From positions 124,001 to 188,000 of the forward strand of contig JACKAT010000004.1 of NCBI GenBank assembly GCA_020634935.1: 64,000 nt of DNA. The letters run 5' to 3'. The stretch is from Anaerolineales bacterium (GTDB taxonomy: Bacteria; Chloroflexota; Anaerolineae; 4572-78; J111). Below, piece by piece: positions 8,351 to 16,497 of this stretch (positions within the stretch are counted from its first letter, which is position 1; each line of letters begins with the position of its first letter). The notes under the pieces were generated by a model that was not told the origin of the DNA, did not search any database, and was given only the letters and a program-made list of their open reading frames with translations. Made by a program: the position numbers and the translations under genes.

Positions 8351-10081
8351 TTATTGAACTTTCACGGATGTAATTTCACGACCGGTAACATCGACCACGT
8401 GCGCCGCACAGGCCATACATGGATCGAACGAGTGAACGGTGCGCAAGACTTCCAGCGGTTGTTCGGGGTCGGCGATGGGTGTGCCGACCAGGGCCGCTTC
8501 GTATGCACCGGGTTGATCATTGGCATCGCGCGGGCCGCCGTTCCAGGTGCTGGGTACAACACATTGGTAATGCTTGATAGCCCCGTTTTCGATGGTGACC
8601 CAATGCCCCAACCCACCGCGTGGCGCTTCGTGCCAGCCGAAACCTTGGGCCTGATCCGGCCACGATGACGGTTCCCATAGTTCGCCGTTGTGAATCCGCA
8701 AATCCCCCCGGGCCAGATTCGCTTTGAGATCATCCAACCATTGCAGGCTGGCTTCGGCCAGCAGCAGGGTTTCAATCCCCCGGGCGGCGACACGGCCCAG
8801 GGTAGAGAAGAGCGCCTCCGGTCCCACTTCTAAATGATCGAGCACCATCGTCACCAGTTCCTGCACCCGATTGTGGCTGGGCGCATCAGGCGAAGCAAAA
8901 GCGACCAGCATTCGGGCCAACGGCCCCACTTCGACGGCGCGGCCATCGTAACGAGGGGATTTAAGCCAGCTATATTTATTGTCGGTTTCCAAAAATTCAT
9001 AGGGCGGCTCCGGTCCGGTATAATTCGCTGTGGTCTCGCCTTGCCAGGGGTGGAGCGATTGGCCATCGCCGCCGTCGTATTGATACCAGGAATGGGTCAC
9101 ATACTCGGCGACTTTGGTATGCTCAACCGGATGAACAGTGCTGAGATCTTTATCCAAAATCAATCCGCGAGGAATATAAAGTAAATCAGGCTTTTCATTG
9201 GGGTCGCCGGTGGCCAAGGGAAAATCGCCGTAGGCCATATAGTTGCCCAACCCTGCGCCAATCGCCGCCCAATCTTTGTAAAATGAGGCCACGGCCAGCA
9301 GGTCGGGAATGTAAACCTTCTCGACAAATTCCTTAGCGCGCTGGAACAACACGCCTAGTTCAGCCAGTTGATGAGCGTTAAAGGCGGACGGGCTGTTCGG
9401 GTCGATAGCCAAAGCCATACCGCCCACAACGTACGTCTGCAAATGTGGGTTTTTACCGCCTAACAGAGCGTGGATACGAATAACATCGCGCTGCCAATCC
9501 AATGCTTCGAGATAGTGAGCCACAGCCATCAGGTTGGCCTCCGGGGGCAGTTTGTAGGCCGGATGCCCCCAATAGGCGTTGTTGAACGGGCCAAGCTGGC
9601 CGGCCCCTACAAAGGTCGCCAATTTATTCTTGACAGCAGCAAAATACCCTTCGCCCGATTTGGGCCAGTCGGAGATCGATTGAGCCAGGTCGGCCGTGGC
9701 TTTGGGGTCGGCGTCGAGGGCGCTGACGATATCGACCCAATCCAGGGCGTGCAAATGATAAAAGTGAATGACGTGATCCTGCACATACTGCGCGCCGCCG
9801 ATTAAGTTACGCAGCAAAACGGCGTTGTACGGTATTTCAATTCTAAGGGCATTTTCAACCGCCCGCACTGAGGCCAGAGCGTGAACGGTGGTGCAGACGC
9901 CGCAGATACGCTGGGTAAAATACCACGCATCACGCGGGTCGCGCCCTTGCAGAATCAGTTCGATGCCGCGCCACATTGTACTGGAACTCCAGGCCTTGGT
10001 GACCTGCCCGCCGTCAACCTCGGTCTCGATGCGCAGGTGGCCTTCGATGCGGGTGATAGGATCAATAACTATTTTTGCCAT
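8351..10081 (-). CDS. hyaB: [NiFe]-hydrogenase large subunit
   Basis: The protein has 576 residues and binds the NiFe(CN)2CO centre. The two Cys pairs are present: RICGVC (Cys60, Cys63) and DPCMACAAH (Cys555, Cys558). The latter is followed by a 15-residue C-terminal tail that the maturation protease would remove after His561, so the gene is intact and needs hyp-type maturation and a HyaD-like protease. Neither is encoded in this window. It sits 3 bp after hyaA and 16 bp before hyaC. Length and motifs fit membrane-bound group 1 uptake hydrogenases; the subgroup cannot be fixed by eye. Confidence 0.96.
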   Translation of the reverse strand: MAKIVIDPITRIEGHLRIETEVDGGQVTKAWSSSTMWRGIELILQGRDPRDAWYFTQRICGVCTTVHALASVRAVENALRIEIPYNAVLLRNLIGGAQYVQDHVIHFYHLHALDWVDIVSALDADPKATADLAQSISDWPKSGEGYFAAVKNKLATFVGAGQLGPFNNAYWGHPAYKLPPEANLMAVAHYLEALDWQRDVIRIHALLGGKNPHLQTYVVGGMALAIDPNSPSAFNAHQLAELGVLFQRAKEFVEKVYIPDLLAVASFYKDWAAIGAGLGNYMAYGDFPLATGDPNEKPDLLYIPRGLILDKDLSTVHPVEHTKVAEYVTHSWYQYDGGDGQSLHPWQGETTANYTGPEPPYEFLETDNKYSWLKSPRYDGRAVEVGPLARMLVAFASPDAPSHNRVQELVTMVLDHLEVGPEALFSTLGRVAARGIETLLLAEASLQWLDDLKANLARGDLRIHNGELWEPSSWPDQAQGFGWHEAPRGGLGHWVTIENGAIKHYQCVVPSTWNGGPRDANDQPGAYEAALVGTPIADPEQPLEVLRTVHSFDPCMACAAHVVDVTGREITSVKVQ

Positions 10082-10084
10082 GAT

Positions 10085-11197
10085 TTATTCCTCTCCAACC
10101 TCAACTTCAGTTCTTTCGATAGGTTCGACTCTATTTCGAATAAAAGACCCCAGGCCGTGGAGCGCAAATCCACCGGCCACGGCGCCGGCGACAACCATGC
10201 CAACCTGATCGGCTGTCCATTCAACGCTCAGGCCGGGTACATTCGGCAAGCGCCGGTAAATCGGGGTCATCGTGTCCCAGAAATTGGGTTCCGAGCAGCC
10301 AACGCAGCCATGCCCGGCCCCAATCGGCCAATTGGTTTGGTCATTCCAGCGGGTAACGGGGCAGTTATGAGAGGTGGCCGGTCCTTTACAGCCCATTTTG
10401 TACAGGCACCAACCGGCCCGATGAGCCTCGTCGCCCCAGGCTTCGACGAATTGCCCGGCGTCGAAGTGGGCTCGCCGTTCGCAATCGTCATGGATGCGCG
10501 AGCCGTAAGCGAACAGCGGCCGGCCAAAATTATCGGTCAAGGGCAACTGGCCGAAGGTGAGGAAGTGAACCACCGTGGCAGTTAGATTGGTCACGTTCAT
10601 CGGGCAGCCGGGCAAATTGATCACCGTGATACCTGGCACGGCCTCGGCTACCCCGATAGCGCCGGTGGGGTTGGGGGCAGCGGCCGGAATGCCCCCGTAG
10701 GCCGAGCAAGTGCCACAGGTGATGGTGGCCATCGCATTACCACATATTTCTTGGGCAATGTCCAACGCGGTCCGGCCGCCGATGGTGCAGTAAACGCCGC
10801 GATCCTTGGTGGGAATCGATCCCTCCACCACCACCAGATAGCTGCCCGGTTCGGCTGTGGCCATAGCCAAGGCTTCTTCGGCTTGGCGGCCCGCTGCCGA
10901 CATAATGGTCTCGTGATAATCAACCGACAACACATCCAGCACGACTTCACTAATGGAAGGCGTGCTGGCTCTCAATAGCGACTCGGTATTGCCGGCGCAA
11001 TCCTGAAATTCCAGCCAGACCAAAACCGGTTTTTTGGTCTGTTCAACCGCCTTGACCACGCGCTCGAAATAATTAACGGGCAGGGCGAGCGTGGCCGTCA
11101 TGGCTGAACAAAATTTAAGAAAATCGCGCCGCGAAACACCTTTTTTTGTCAATAAGTCAGCCAGGGTACTACTCTCTTTTGTTGATGTAATCTTCAT
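10085..11197 (-). CDS. hyaA: [NiFe]-hydrogenase small subunit with Tat signal
   Basis: The protein has 370 residues from the ATG at 11197, chosen because AAAGGAGAGG lies 5 bp upstream; a longer upstream frame has no such site. The Tat signal SRRDFLKF is at 22-29. Iron-sulphur ligands are visible: proximal cluster Cys67 in DCAGNTE, then TCGTCSAYGG and LPGCPMN; distal cluster HDDCERR and WCLYKMGCKG; medial cluster NCPVTRWN and GCVGC. At the position where most small subunits have the second Cys of CxGC there is Asn70. A C-terminal hydrophobic helix (VGMVVAGAVAGGFALHG) anchors it outside the membrane. It is the first gene of the operon. Confidence 0.96.
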   Translation of the reverse strand: MKITSTKESSTLADLLTKKGVSRRDFLKFCSAMTATLALPVNYFERVVKAVEQTKKPVLVWLEFQDCAGNTESLLRASTPSISEVVLDVLSVDYHETIMSAAGRQAEEALAMATAEPGSYLVVVEGSIPTKDRGVYCTIGGRTALDIAQEICGNAMATITCGTCSAYGGIPAAAPNPTGAIGVAEAVPGITVINLPGCPMNVTNLTATVVHFLTFGQLPLTDNFGRPLFAYGSRIHDDCERRAHFDAGQFVEAWGDEAHRAGWCLYKMGCKGPATSHNCPVTRWNDQTNWPIGAGHGCVGCSEPNFWDTMTPIYRRLPNVPGLSVEWTADQVGMVVAGAVAGGFALHGLGSFIRNRVEPIERTEVEVGEE

Positions 11198-11240
11198 AGA
11201 CCTCTCCTTTTGCAGGTGAAAAAAATCACAAATGAAACCA

Positions 11241-11270
11241 AAAAAAATCGCCAACCTCAGCGGGCGATTT
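11241..11270 (-). terminator. Terminator-like hairpin in the hya leader (possible attenuator)
   Basis: On the minus strand, AAATCGCC and GGCGATTT form an 8-bp stem with a 10-nt loop, followed directly by a run of eight T. It stands 43 bp upstream of the hyaA start and more than 500 bp past the previous minus-strand gene. It therefore either ends read-through from upstream or controls entry into the hydrogenase operon. Confidence 0.65.
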
Positions 11271-11810
11271 CTTGGGCGATAGACATAGTGTAAATCAGCA
11301 ACATTGTTGACCGGCTTTCTTATCTTGCTCTACATCGTAGTAGGCTATATAAGTTTGATTTGATTAACGGTTCAGGCCGTCGATTAAAGTGGTAACAACG
11401 AGTTGGAGAGCGTCAGTACTAATTTTGGAGGTGATTTTTACGAGCGAACAAATCAAGATTATCCGATAGGTCTCAGAGGGTGTGGGCTATAGAGAGAAAC
11501 CAGATTGCTGTAAGTACTGTTTGAAGAGGTAGTTCATATCTGAATTGAGCTTCTTACCTAGCTTATAGTATAGCGAATTAATTAGCCAGATACACTAGAT
11601 TTTTGACCAGTATGTTACCTGGACAGGTGTCTAGTTTAACTGAGACAGTTAGGACTCACGCAAAAATCCAGGTGGCAGCCACTTATTGTCAAATCAGATA
11701 AAGGGCTTGAGTGAGCGATTCAAGGTTCCGGCCTCAGTTTTTGTTTGACTTTGGATTGGGCCGCAATGCGACGCTCATTAATTTGCTCAAGCGGATGGTA
11801 TCCTGTCCAT
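11271..11810. other. Intergenic region with a possible gene remnant and a dispersed repeat
   Basis: Most of this region has no gene. On the minus strand, 11537-11364 reads as 57 codons with one in-frame TAG after codon 16 and no ribosome site. Its end (ALQLVVTTLIDGLNR) looks like a helical C-terminus, such as a TetR-type regulator, but I cannot confirm homology. Around 11655-11690 a copy of the CCAGGTGNCAGNCACTTATTGTCAA repeat is seen; the related copy is at 23988. Confidence 0.35.
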
Positions 11811-13754
11811 TCATCCCAAAGCGGCAATCAATCTCTCGATTTCAGCCTGTTTTTGTTTGATTTGAGTTTGCAACTCGGTAATCGACTGCTCGATCTCGGT
11901 CAATTGGCTTTCGCTGGCGGCTAACTGTTTGACGTACTGCCCCCTTAAGCGCCCCTCTTCACCATCTTGCGACAGCGCTCCCATATTTTTCTGAATTTGT
12001 TCCTGAGCCTGGTAGATTTGGCCCCGCCGCTGCTCTTGCACCTTGATGCCTTGTTCCATCTGAGCAATCTCGCCCCAGGCATCGAGTAGGTCTTTTAGTT
12101 TTTGATAGGTAGCAGCGTCCAGAAATTTATCGTCGAGATATTTTTGTAAGCCCTGGTAGCTTTGTTGGCGCAGTTCCTCGCGGCGGCTAACCAACCATCG
12201 CTCTTGGGCGATGAAAGTTGTGATCCGGCCCGGCTGCGTTTCAACCTGATAGCGATAAAAATCGAGGGTGGTTTCGGTTGGCTCCGGCATATTAAATGGC
12301 ATCGCTCGGGATTGCCGCTGACGCTCGATCAAGACGGTTTTAGGCTGCGGCGTCCGGTTGTCAAGCCGGTAGGTAGTGCGTTGGATTTGGTATAGCTGTT
12401 GCAGCAGGTACCCATCTTTGATGTGCAGCCCGTGCAGTTGGCTTTCCGATTGATGCTCTTCTTTGATGTGCAGGCCCAGCTCGACCGCGTAAGAAATGAC
12501 CGCTTCGGCCTGGTCGGCGGTGAAAGGTAGCACGGCCTCACCGACATATTCGCCGCTTTCCAAGACCGTCACCGGCCCGTGTTCCAGCGTGAGGTTGGTG
12601 TTGTTCTTGAAGCGCAGCGTCGCTACCGGGTGCGTCGCCATTTTCGAGCCGTTGTAGATCAAATCCTTTTTGCCCTTGACGGTGCTGCTCACAATCGGCA
12701 CCATCGCCGACTGTCCCCGCCCGACCGTAACCGGGGTGGTGATATGGTATTGGAACAACTCGCCCAGCGATTGGCCCGCGGCGGCGCTCGCCACCGACTC
12801 GGCGTAGGATTGCGGGGCAGGGGCTGCGGCCATCGGCATGCCCGGCATTTCCTGCGCCCGCATCCGGCTTTTAGCCGACCGTACCCCCATTGCCCCCAGG
12901 GATATCTCATCCAACTCCGCGGCCGCTTGTAACATAATCGGCCCCGGCGCGACGCGATTCTCATCTCTGACAATTGGCCGCTCTGGTGTGTGGGGTGTAT
13001 ACAAATCATAGACAAACGAGATAGGCATGCCCGCCGTAAGCGACAGCGAGATCTCCTCTAAATCTTCTTCCAGCCGATTATCGAAAATCCCCCAACCTTG
13101 CAGCAGGGCTTCCGCCTCCTTCGTCTCGGCCTCCGGCGCGTCGACCACCAGGCGATAACTGACCCGCCAAGTGGGCGCCGGGGCGATGTAGGCTACTTGC
13201 AAATCGTGGCTGCCGGGGCTGAGCCGGATGGTAATTGAACGATGCGTTTCCTGGCCCAGCGCCGTTTCCAGAAAGAAGCGTAAATCGGCCGCAGCGGTCT
13301 CGTCGCGCACGACCACCCCTTCGATCCGGCTGAGCGCCATAATAATGACGTTATCGGCCCCCGCTTGCAAAATCGAAACCAGCGATTTTTGCTGCGCTTT
13401 TTCGTCCGCCTCATCCAGCCCGATCAGAATGCCTTCGATCCGGCTGCCGTCGCTGACGGTCAGTTCGACGGCTCGCCCGCGCAGCGCTTGTAGCAAATCG
13501 CGCAGGCTGCGGCTGTCGCCCAGAATGATCGAATTGCCGGCCAGACGCTCGGCCCGGCTCTGGGGTGTGTCGTAATCGACGCCGCGCACCTGACCGCCGC
13601 CGTAGTCGAGCAGGGTTAGACTTTTGAGAATGTCATCCATCTCCTCACGGCGAAAGGTGAGTTTGATCGCCTCTCCTTCAACGGCCCCTCGGCGCTCATA
13701 GTAGCCGACGCCATGTTTATAGAGGGTCATGTGGACAATAGGTAAATTACTCAT
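11811..13754 (-). CDS. DUF4139 domain-containing protein
   Basis: The protein has 647 residues. The start (LPIVHMTLYKHGVGYYERRG) and the repeated beta-rich pattern through about residue 500 match the DUF4139 family, whose function is not established. The segment about 145-260 contains the family's typical stretch IAPAPTWRVSYRLVV. Residues 290-330 are an Ala/Met/Pro-rich linker. The last 110 residues are a Gln/Glu-rich coiled coil, suggesting oligomerisation. There is no signal peptide or membrane helix. The start codon overlaps the end of the flavoprotein gene by 8 bp, so the two are likely co-transcribed and coupled. Confidence 0.8.
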   Translation of the reverse strand: MSNLPIVHMTLYKHGVGYYERRGAVEGEAIKLTFRREEMDDILKSLTLLDYGGGQVRGVDYDTPQSRAERLAGNSIILGDSRSLRDLLQALRGRAVELTVSDGSRIEGILIGLDEADEKAQQKSLVSILQAGADNVIIMALSRIEGVVVRDETAAADLRFFLETALGQETHRSITIRLSPGSHDLQVAYIAPAPTWRVSYRLVVDAPEAETKEAEALLQGWGIFDNRLEEDLEEISLSLTAGMPISFVYDLYTPHTPERPIVRDENRVAPGPIMLQAAAELDEISLGAMGVRSAKSRMRAQEMPGMPMAAAPAPQSYAESVASAAAGQSLGELFQYHITTPVTVGRGQSAMVPIVSSTVKGKKDLIYNGSKMATHPVATLRFKNNTNLTLEHGPVTVLESGEYVGEAVLPFTADQAEAVISYAVELGLHIKEEHQSESQLHGLHIKDGYLLQQLYQIQRTTYRLDNRTPQPKTVLIERQRQSRAMPFNMPEPTETTLDFYRYQVETQPGRITTFIAQERWLVSRREELRQQSYQGLQKYLDDKFLDAATYQKLKDLLDAWGEIAQMEQGIKVQEQRRGQIYQAQEQIQKNMGALSQDGEEGRLRGQYVKQLAASESQLTEIEQSITELQTQIKQKQAEIERLIAALG

Positions 13755-14280
13755 TACGCTTTCCTTCCAAAATAGTACTTACTGCGGCGATGAGGGTTTC
13801 GATGGAGGCCATCTGCATCATGTCGCCGGTTTGATGCGGCCCGCAAATCGTCACGCCCCAGCTACGGAGCGTATTAAGACTTTGACTGAAACGAGGATGT
13901 CGCGCCAGATGAGCGTTGACTGACGGCGCGACAATCACCGGCCAGCCCGCGCCGATAGCCTCGGCCGCCAGCGAATGGGCCAGCGTATCGGCGATGCCCT
14001 GGCTGAGCTTATTGACGGTATTGAACGTCGCCGGAGCAATCAGCGTCAGCCCCGGTTTGCGCTCCCCGGCCAGAACGGGATCAAAATAGCCCTCGACTAA
14101 CTGATGGCCGGGCAGCCCGGCCAACTGCCAGGGGCTGATTAGACGGAAAGCATTATCGGTCATAAAAGTGTAGATGGGGAGATCAAATTGAGTGAGTTCG
14201 CGGATCAGGTCGGGTGTAGAATTGGTGGAGACGGCTCCAGAGATAATGAGATAGATTACTTTGGGGGTAGGTTGGCTCAT
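13747..14280 (-). CDS. Flavoprotein of the phosphopantothenoylcysteine decarboxylase-like (HFCD) family
   Basis: A protein of 177 residues. The Rossmann-like start (KVIYLIISGAVSTNSTPDLIREL), the conserved APATFNTVNKLSQGIADTL stretch (binding FMN in the family) and the following APSVNAHLARHP match homo-oligomeric flavin-containing Cys decarboxylases and related flavoproteins. It lacks the C-terminal synthetase domain of bifunctional CoaBC, so it is a stand-alone flavoprotein and the substrate is unknown. It lies 27 bp behind the DtxR-type gene and overlaps the DUF4139 gene by 8 bp. Confidence 0.78.
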   Translation of the reverse strand: MSQPTPKVIYLIISGAVSTNSTPDLIRELTQFDLPIYTFMTDNAFRLISPWQLAGLPGHQLVEGYFDPVLAGERKPGLTLIAPATFNTVNKLSQGIADTLAHSLAAEAIGAGWPVIVAPSVNAHLARHPRFSQSLNTLRSWGVTICGPHQTGDMMQMASIETLIAAVSTILEGKRNE

Positions 14281-14307
14281 AGCTTAAATAGTTGCCGCAG
14301 TCGGATT

Positions 14308-14982
14308 TTACTCGTCTCTGCGCCGGGCCACCCGTATCGACTCAGCGGCCTGGTAGCCCAGGCTGTACTCATTACCGCCGCTGGTCAGGGTGAGGGGGCC
14401 GTTGAAAGGGGCGCGGACCAGGATGGTGATTTTAGTGCCGGGGTAGATGCCCAATTGGCCCAGGTAGCGCAGCAGTTCGGGGTCGCGATCATCGACTTCA
14501 ACGACAATCAACCGGTCGCCGGTTTCCATATCGACCAGCCGGCCGCTATCATGCTCGTGTACGTGGCCGGAGCGGCTGGGGATGGGTGCGCCGTGCGGAT
14601 CAAATTTAGGGTCGCCCAGGACAGCGGCCATGCGCTCTTCTAAATCTTCGCTAATCACATGCTCCAGCTTTTCGGCTTCTTCGTGGACGCGATCCCACGG
14701 CACCCCTAAGGCTTCGGCCAGATATAACTCAATCAAACGGTGGTGGCGCACAATCTCCAATACGATTTTTTTTCCTGCCGGAGTAAAGGTGACACCCCGG
14801 TACGGCTCATAGTCCACCAAATGTAACTCAGCCAGTTTTTTACACATATTGGTGACGGAGGCCGGAGCCACTTTCAAATAATCAGCCAAGGCGGATGTTG
14901 ACACCTGTGTCTCTAACTTGCCGAGTTGAAAAATCGCCTTCAGATAATCTTCCATAGATTGGCTGACCACGGTTCGATCCAC
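14308..14982 (-). CDS. DtxR/MntR-type metal-dependent transcriptional regulator
   Basis: A protein of 224 residues with three domains: a winged HTH (about 8-62, SMEDYLKAIFQLGKLE onward), a metal-binding and dimerisation domain (about 65-145, with EILRHHRLIELYLAEALG-like helices, HEEAEKLEH and HGAPIPS), and a C-terminal FeoA/SH3-like domain (about 150-220). In the family Mn(II) or Fe(II) activates binding to operators of metal transport genes. No transporter is adjacent, so its regulon is elsewhere; it may control itself and the divergent aminotransferase gene. No clear DtxR box was found in the 179-bp divergent gap. Confidence 0.9.
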   Translation of the reverse strand: MDRTVVSQSMEDYLKAIFQLGKLETQVSTSALADYLKVAPASVTNMCKKLAELHLVDYEPYRGVTFTPAGKKIVLEIVRHHRLIELYLAEALGVPWDRVHEEAEKLEHVISEDLEERMAAVLGDPKFDPHGAPIPSRSGHVHEHDSGRLVDMETGDRLIVVEVDDRDPELLRYLGQLGIYPGTKITILVRAPFNGPLTLTSGGNEYSLGYQAAESIRVARRRDE

Positions 14983-15161
14983 TTCAGCCTCCTTCCATCA
15001 GGTTGATTGAATTTTTTCGGTATGTTCTTTTCGATTGAGCACGTTTGAGTGTATCCTATCTAGGGTGAAGTGTCAAACAAAATTGGATTGACAATCATTA
15101 TACTCTATGTTATTCTCACGCCAGCCAATAGTTCATCCAACTTCATGAGGAGAGTTACGCA

Positions 15162-16253
15162 GTGTCTGATAAACCTGTTATTAATTTTACGCGTGGCGTG
15201 CCGGCCACGGAATCCTTCCCCGTTGAAGCCATGAAAATCGCTTCACAAACGGCGCTGGATAAATATGGCACAACAATTTTACAATACGGCAAATCTTATG
15301 GCTTTGCCCCTTTACGAGAGTGGCTGGCCGAGTGGCAAGGCGTCTCCGTTGACCAGGTGTTAACCGCCAACGGTTCGCTGCAAATTGTCGAGTTCCTGTG
15401 CTTCCATTTCATTCGTCCCGGCGACGTCGTTTTCACTGAAGTGCCAACCTACGACCGCACCATTACCATGCTGCGCCGGCACGGAGCTAAAATTGTCGGC
15501 ATTCCCCTTCAACCTGATGGTCCCGACATCGACGCGTTGGAAGCAGCGCTCAAACAGCAGGCGCCCAAGTTCTTCTACCTCATTCCTGATTTTCAGAATC
15601 CCTCCGGCGCGACCTGTTCGCTGGAGAAGCGCCAAAAATTAATTGAGTTGTCCTCGCGGCACGGCTTCCGATTGTTGGAGGATGCGCCCTACCGCCCGCT
15701 GCGTTACCGGGGCAAGGAACAGCCGTCGCTGTTTCAACTCAACCCGACAATGACGCTACACATGCTTTCTTTTAGTAAGTTGGTGGGGCCAGGGCCGCGG
15801 ATTGGGATGCTTTATGGGGATGCGGAACTGTTGGGCCAAATTGCCAAAATTGCCGAAGACACCTATATTACGCCCAGTTTGCTGTCGCAGGGGATTGTCT
15901 ATGAATTCTGTAACGCCGATAATCTGCCGGACCAAATTGCATCGTTGAAAGCGTTGTACGCTCCCCGGCTGCAAGCCTGCCTGGATGCGCTGGACAAACA
16001 CCTGCCCGACGCCGAAGCGACCCGGCCCGAGGGTGGCTTCTTCTTGTCACTCACCCTGCCGGAAGGTGTCGCCACCAGCGATGTGATTAAGCAGGCCAAA
16101 CGCTACAATCTCAACCTGGCCGACGGCGAAGCCTTCTTCCCCAACGGCGGCGGTGAGCGATTCTTACGCCTGCCTTACTGCGCGTTGACCCCGGAAGAGA
16201 TCGAAGACGGAGTCAAACGCCTGGCCCAAACCGTAGCCGATGTGCGGGGTTAG
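15162..16253 (+). CDS. PLP-dependent fold-type I aminotransferase (2-aminoadipate/MocR-like class)
   Basis: The protein has 363 residues and starts at GTG with a good ribosome site (GAGGAGAG, 8 bp upstream). The Schiff-base Lys206 lies in SFSKLVGPGPRIG. The PLP-phosphate and ring contacts are seen in NGSLQ and PDFQNPSG. These features match aminotransferases of the LysN/ARO8 group, which lack the HTH of full MocR regulators; the preferred amino acid cannot be assigned. A TTGACA box at 15088-15093 may be its -35 element. It is followed by a strong bidirectional terminator. Confidence 0.87.
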   Translation: MSDKPVINFTRGVPATESFPVEAMKIASQTALDKYGTTILQYGKSYGFAPLREWLAEWQGVSVDQVLTANGSLQIVEFLCFHFIRPGDVVFTEVPTYDRTITMLRRHGAKIVGIPLQPDGPDIDALEAALKQQAPKFFYLIPDFQNPSGATCSLEKRQKLIELSSRHGFRLLEDAPYRPLRYRGKEQPSLFQLNPTMTLHMLSFSKLVGPGPRIGMLYGDAELLGQIAKIAEDTYITPSLLSQGIVYEFCNADNLPDQIASLKALYAPRLQACLDALDKHLPDAEATRPEGGFFLSLTLPEGVATSDVIKQAKRYNLNLADGEAFFPNGGGERFLRLPYCALTPEEIEDGVKRLAQTVADVRG

Positions 16254-16355
16254 TTAACCGGAGCGACAAAGCAAGCTTTGTCAAACTGTGCTGCTCTAGA
16301 AGCCATGAAGATTTTCGATAGATAAGGGCCTCGTCCCATCTACCGGCCAAAATAA

Positions 16356-16401
16356 ATGATAAAGGGGTGAAAAGGCGCGCTTTTTCACCCCTTTATTTTT
16401 T
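16356..16401. terminator. Bidirectional intrinsic terminator
   Basis: A 13-bp stem (AAAGGGGTGAAAA / TTTTCACCCCTTT) with a GC-rich loop is followed by ATTTTTT on the plus strand and by a T-rich tail on the minus strand. It separates the convergent aminotransferase and malQ genes. Confidence 0.85.
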
Positions 16402-16497
16402 GAGTGTCTCCCACATAGTGTGGGTTGGCTCGGTGAGGATAGCCAAATCCAGTGGGAGCAACTCCACGTCAAGTGGAGACTCCGGCTTTTTGTGGAA

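Noticed and set aside
9881..10585. 234-codon plus-strand frame antisense to hyaA/hyaB
   Set aside because: Mirror frame of two strongly supported hydrogenase genes; no ribosome site or domain.
11198..11254. Longer hyaA start at 11254
   Set aside because: Would place an unusual 19-residue leader before the Tat signal; AAAGGAGAGG marks the ATG at 11197.
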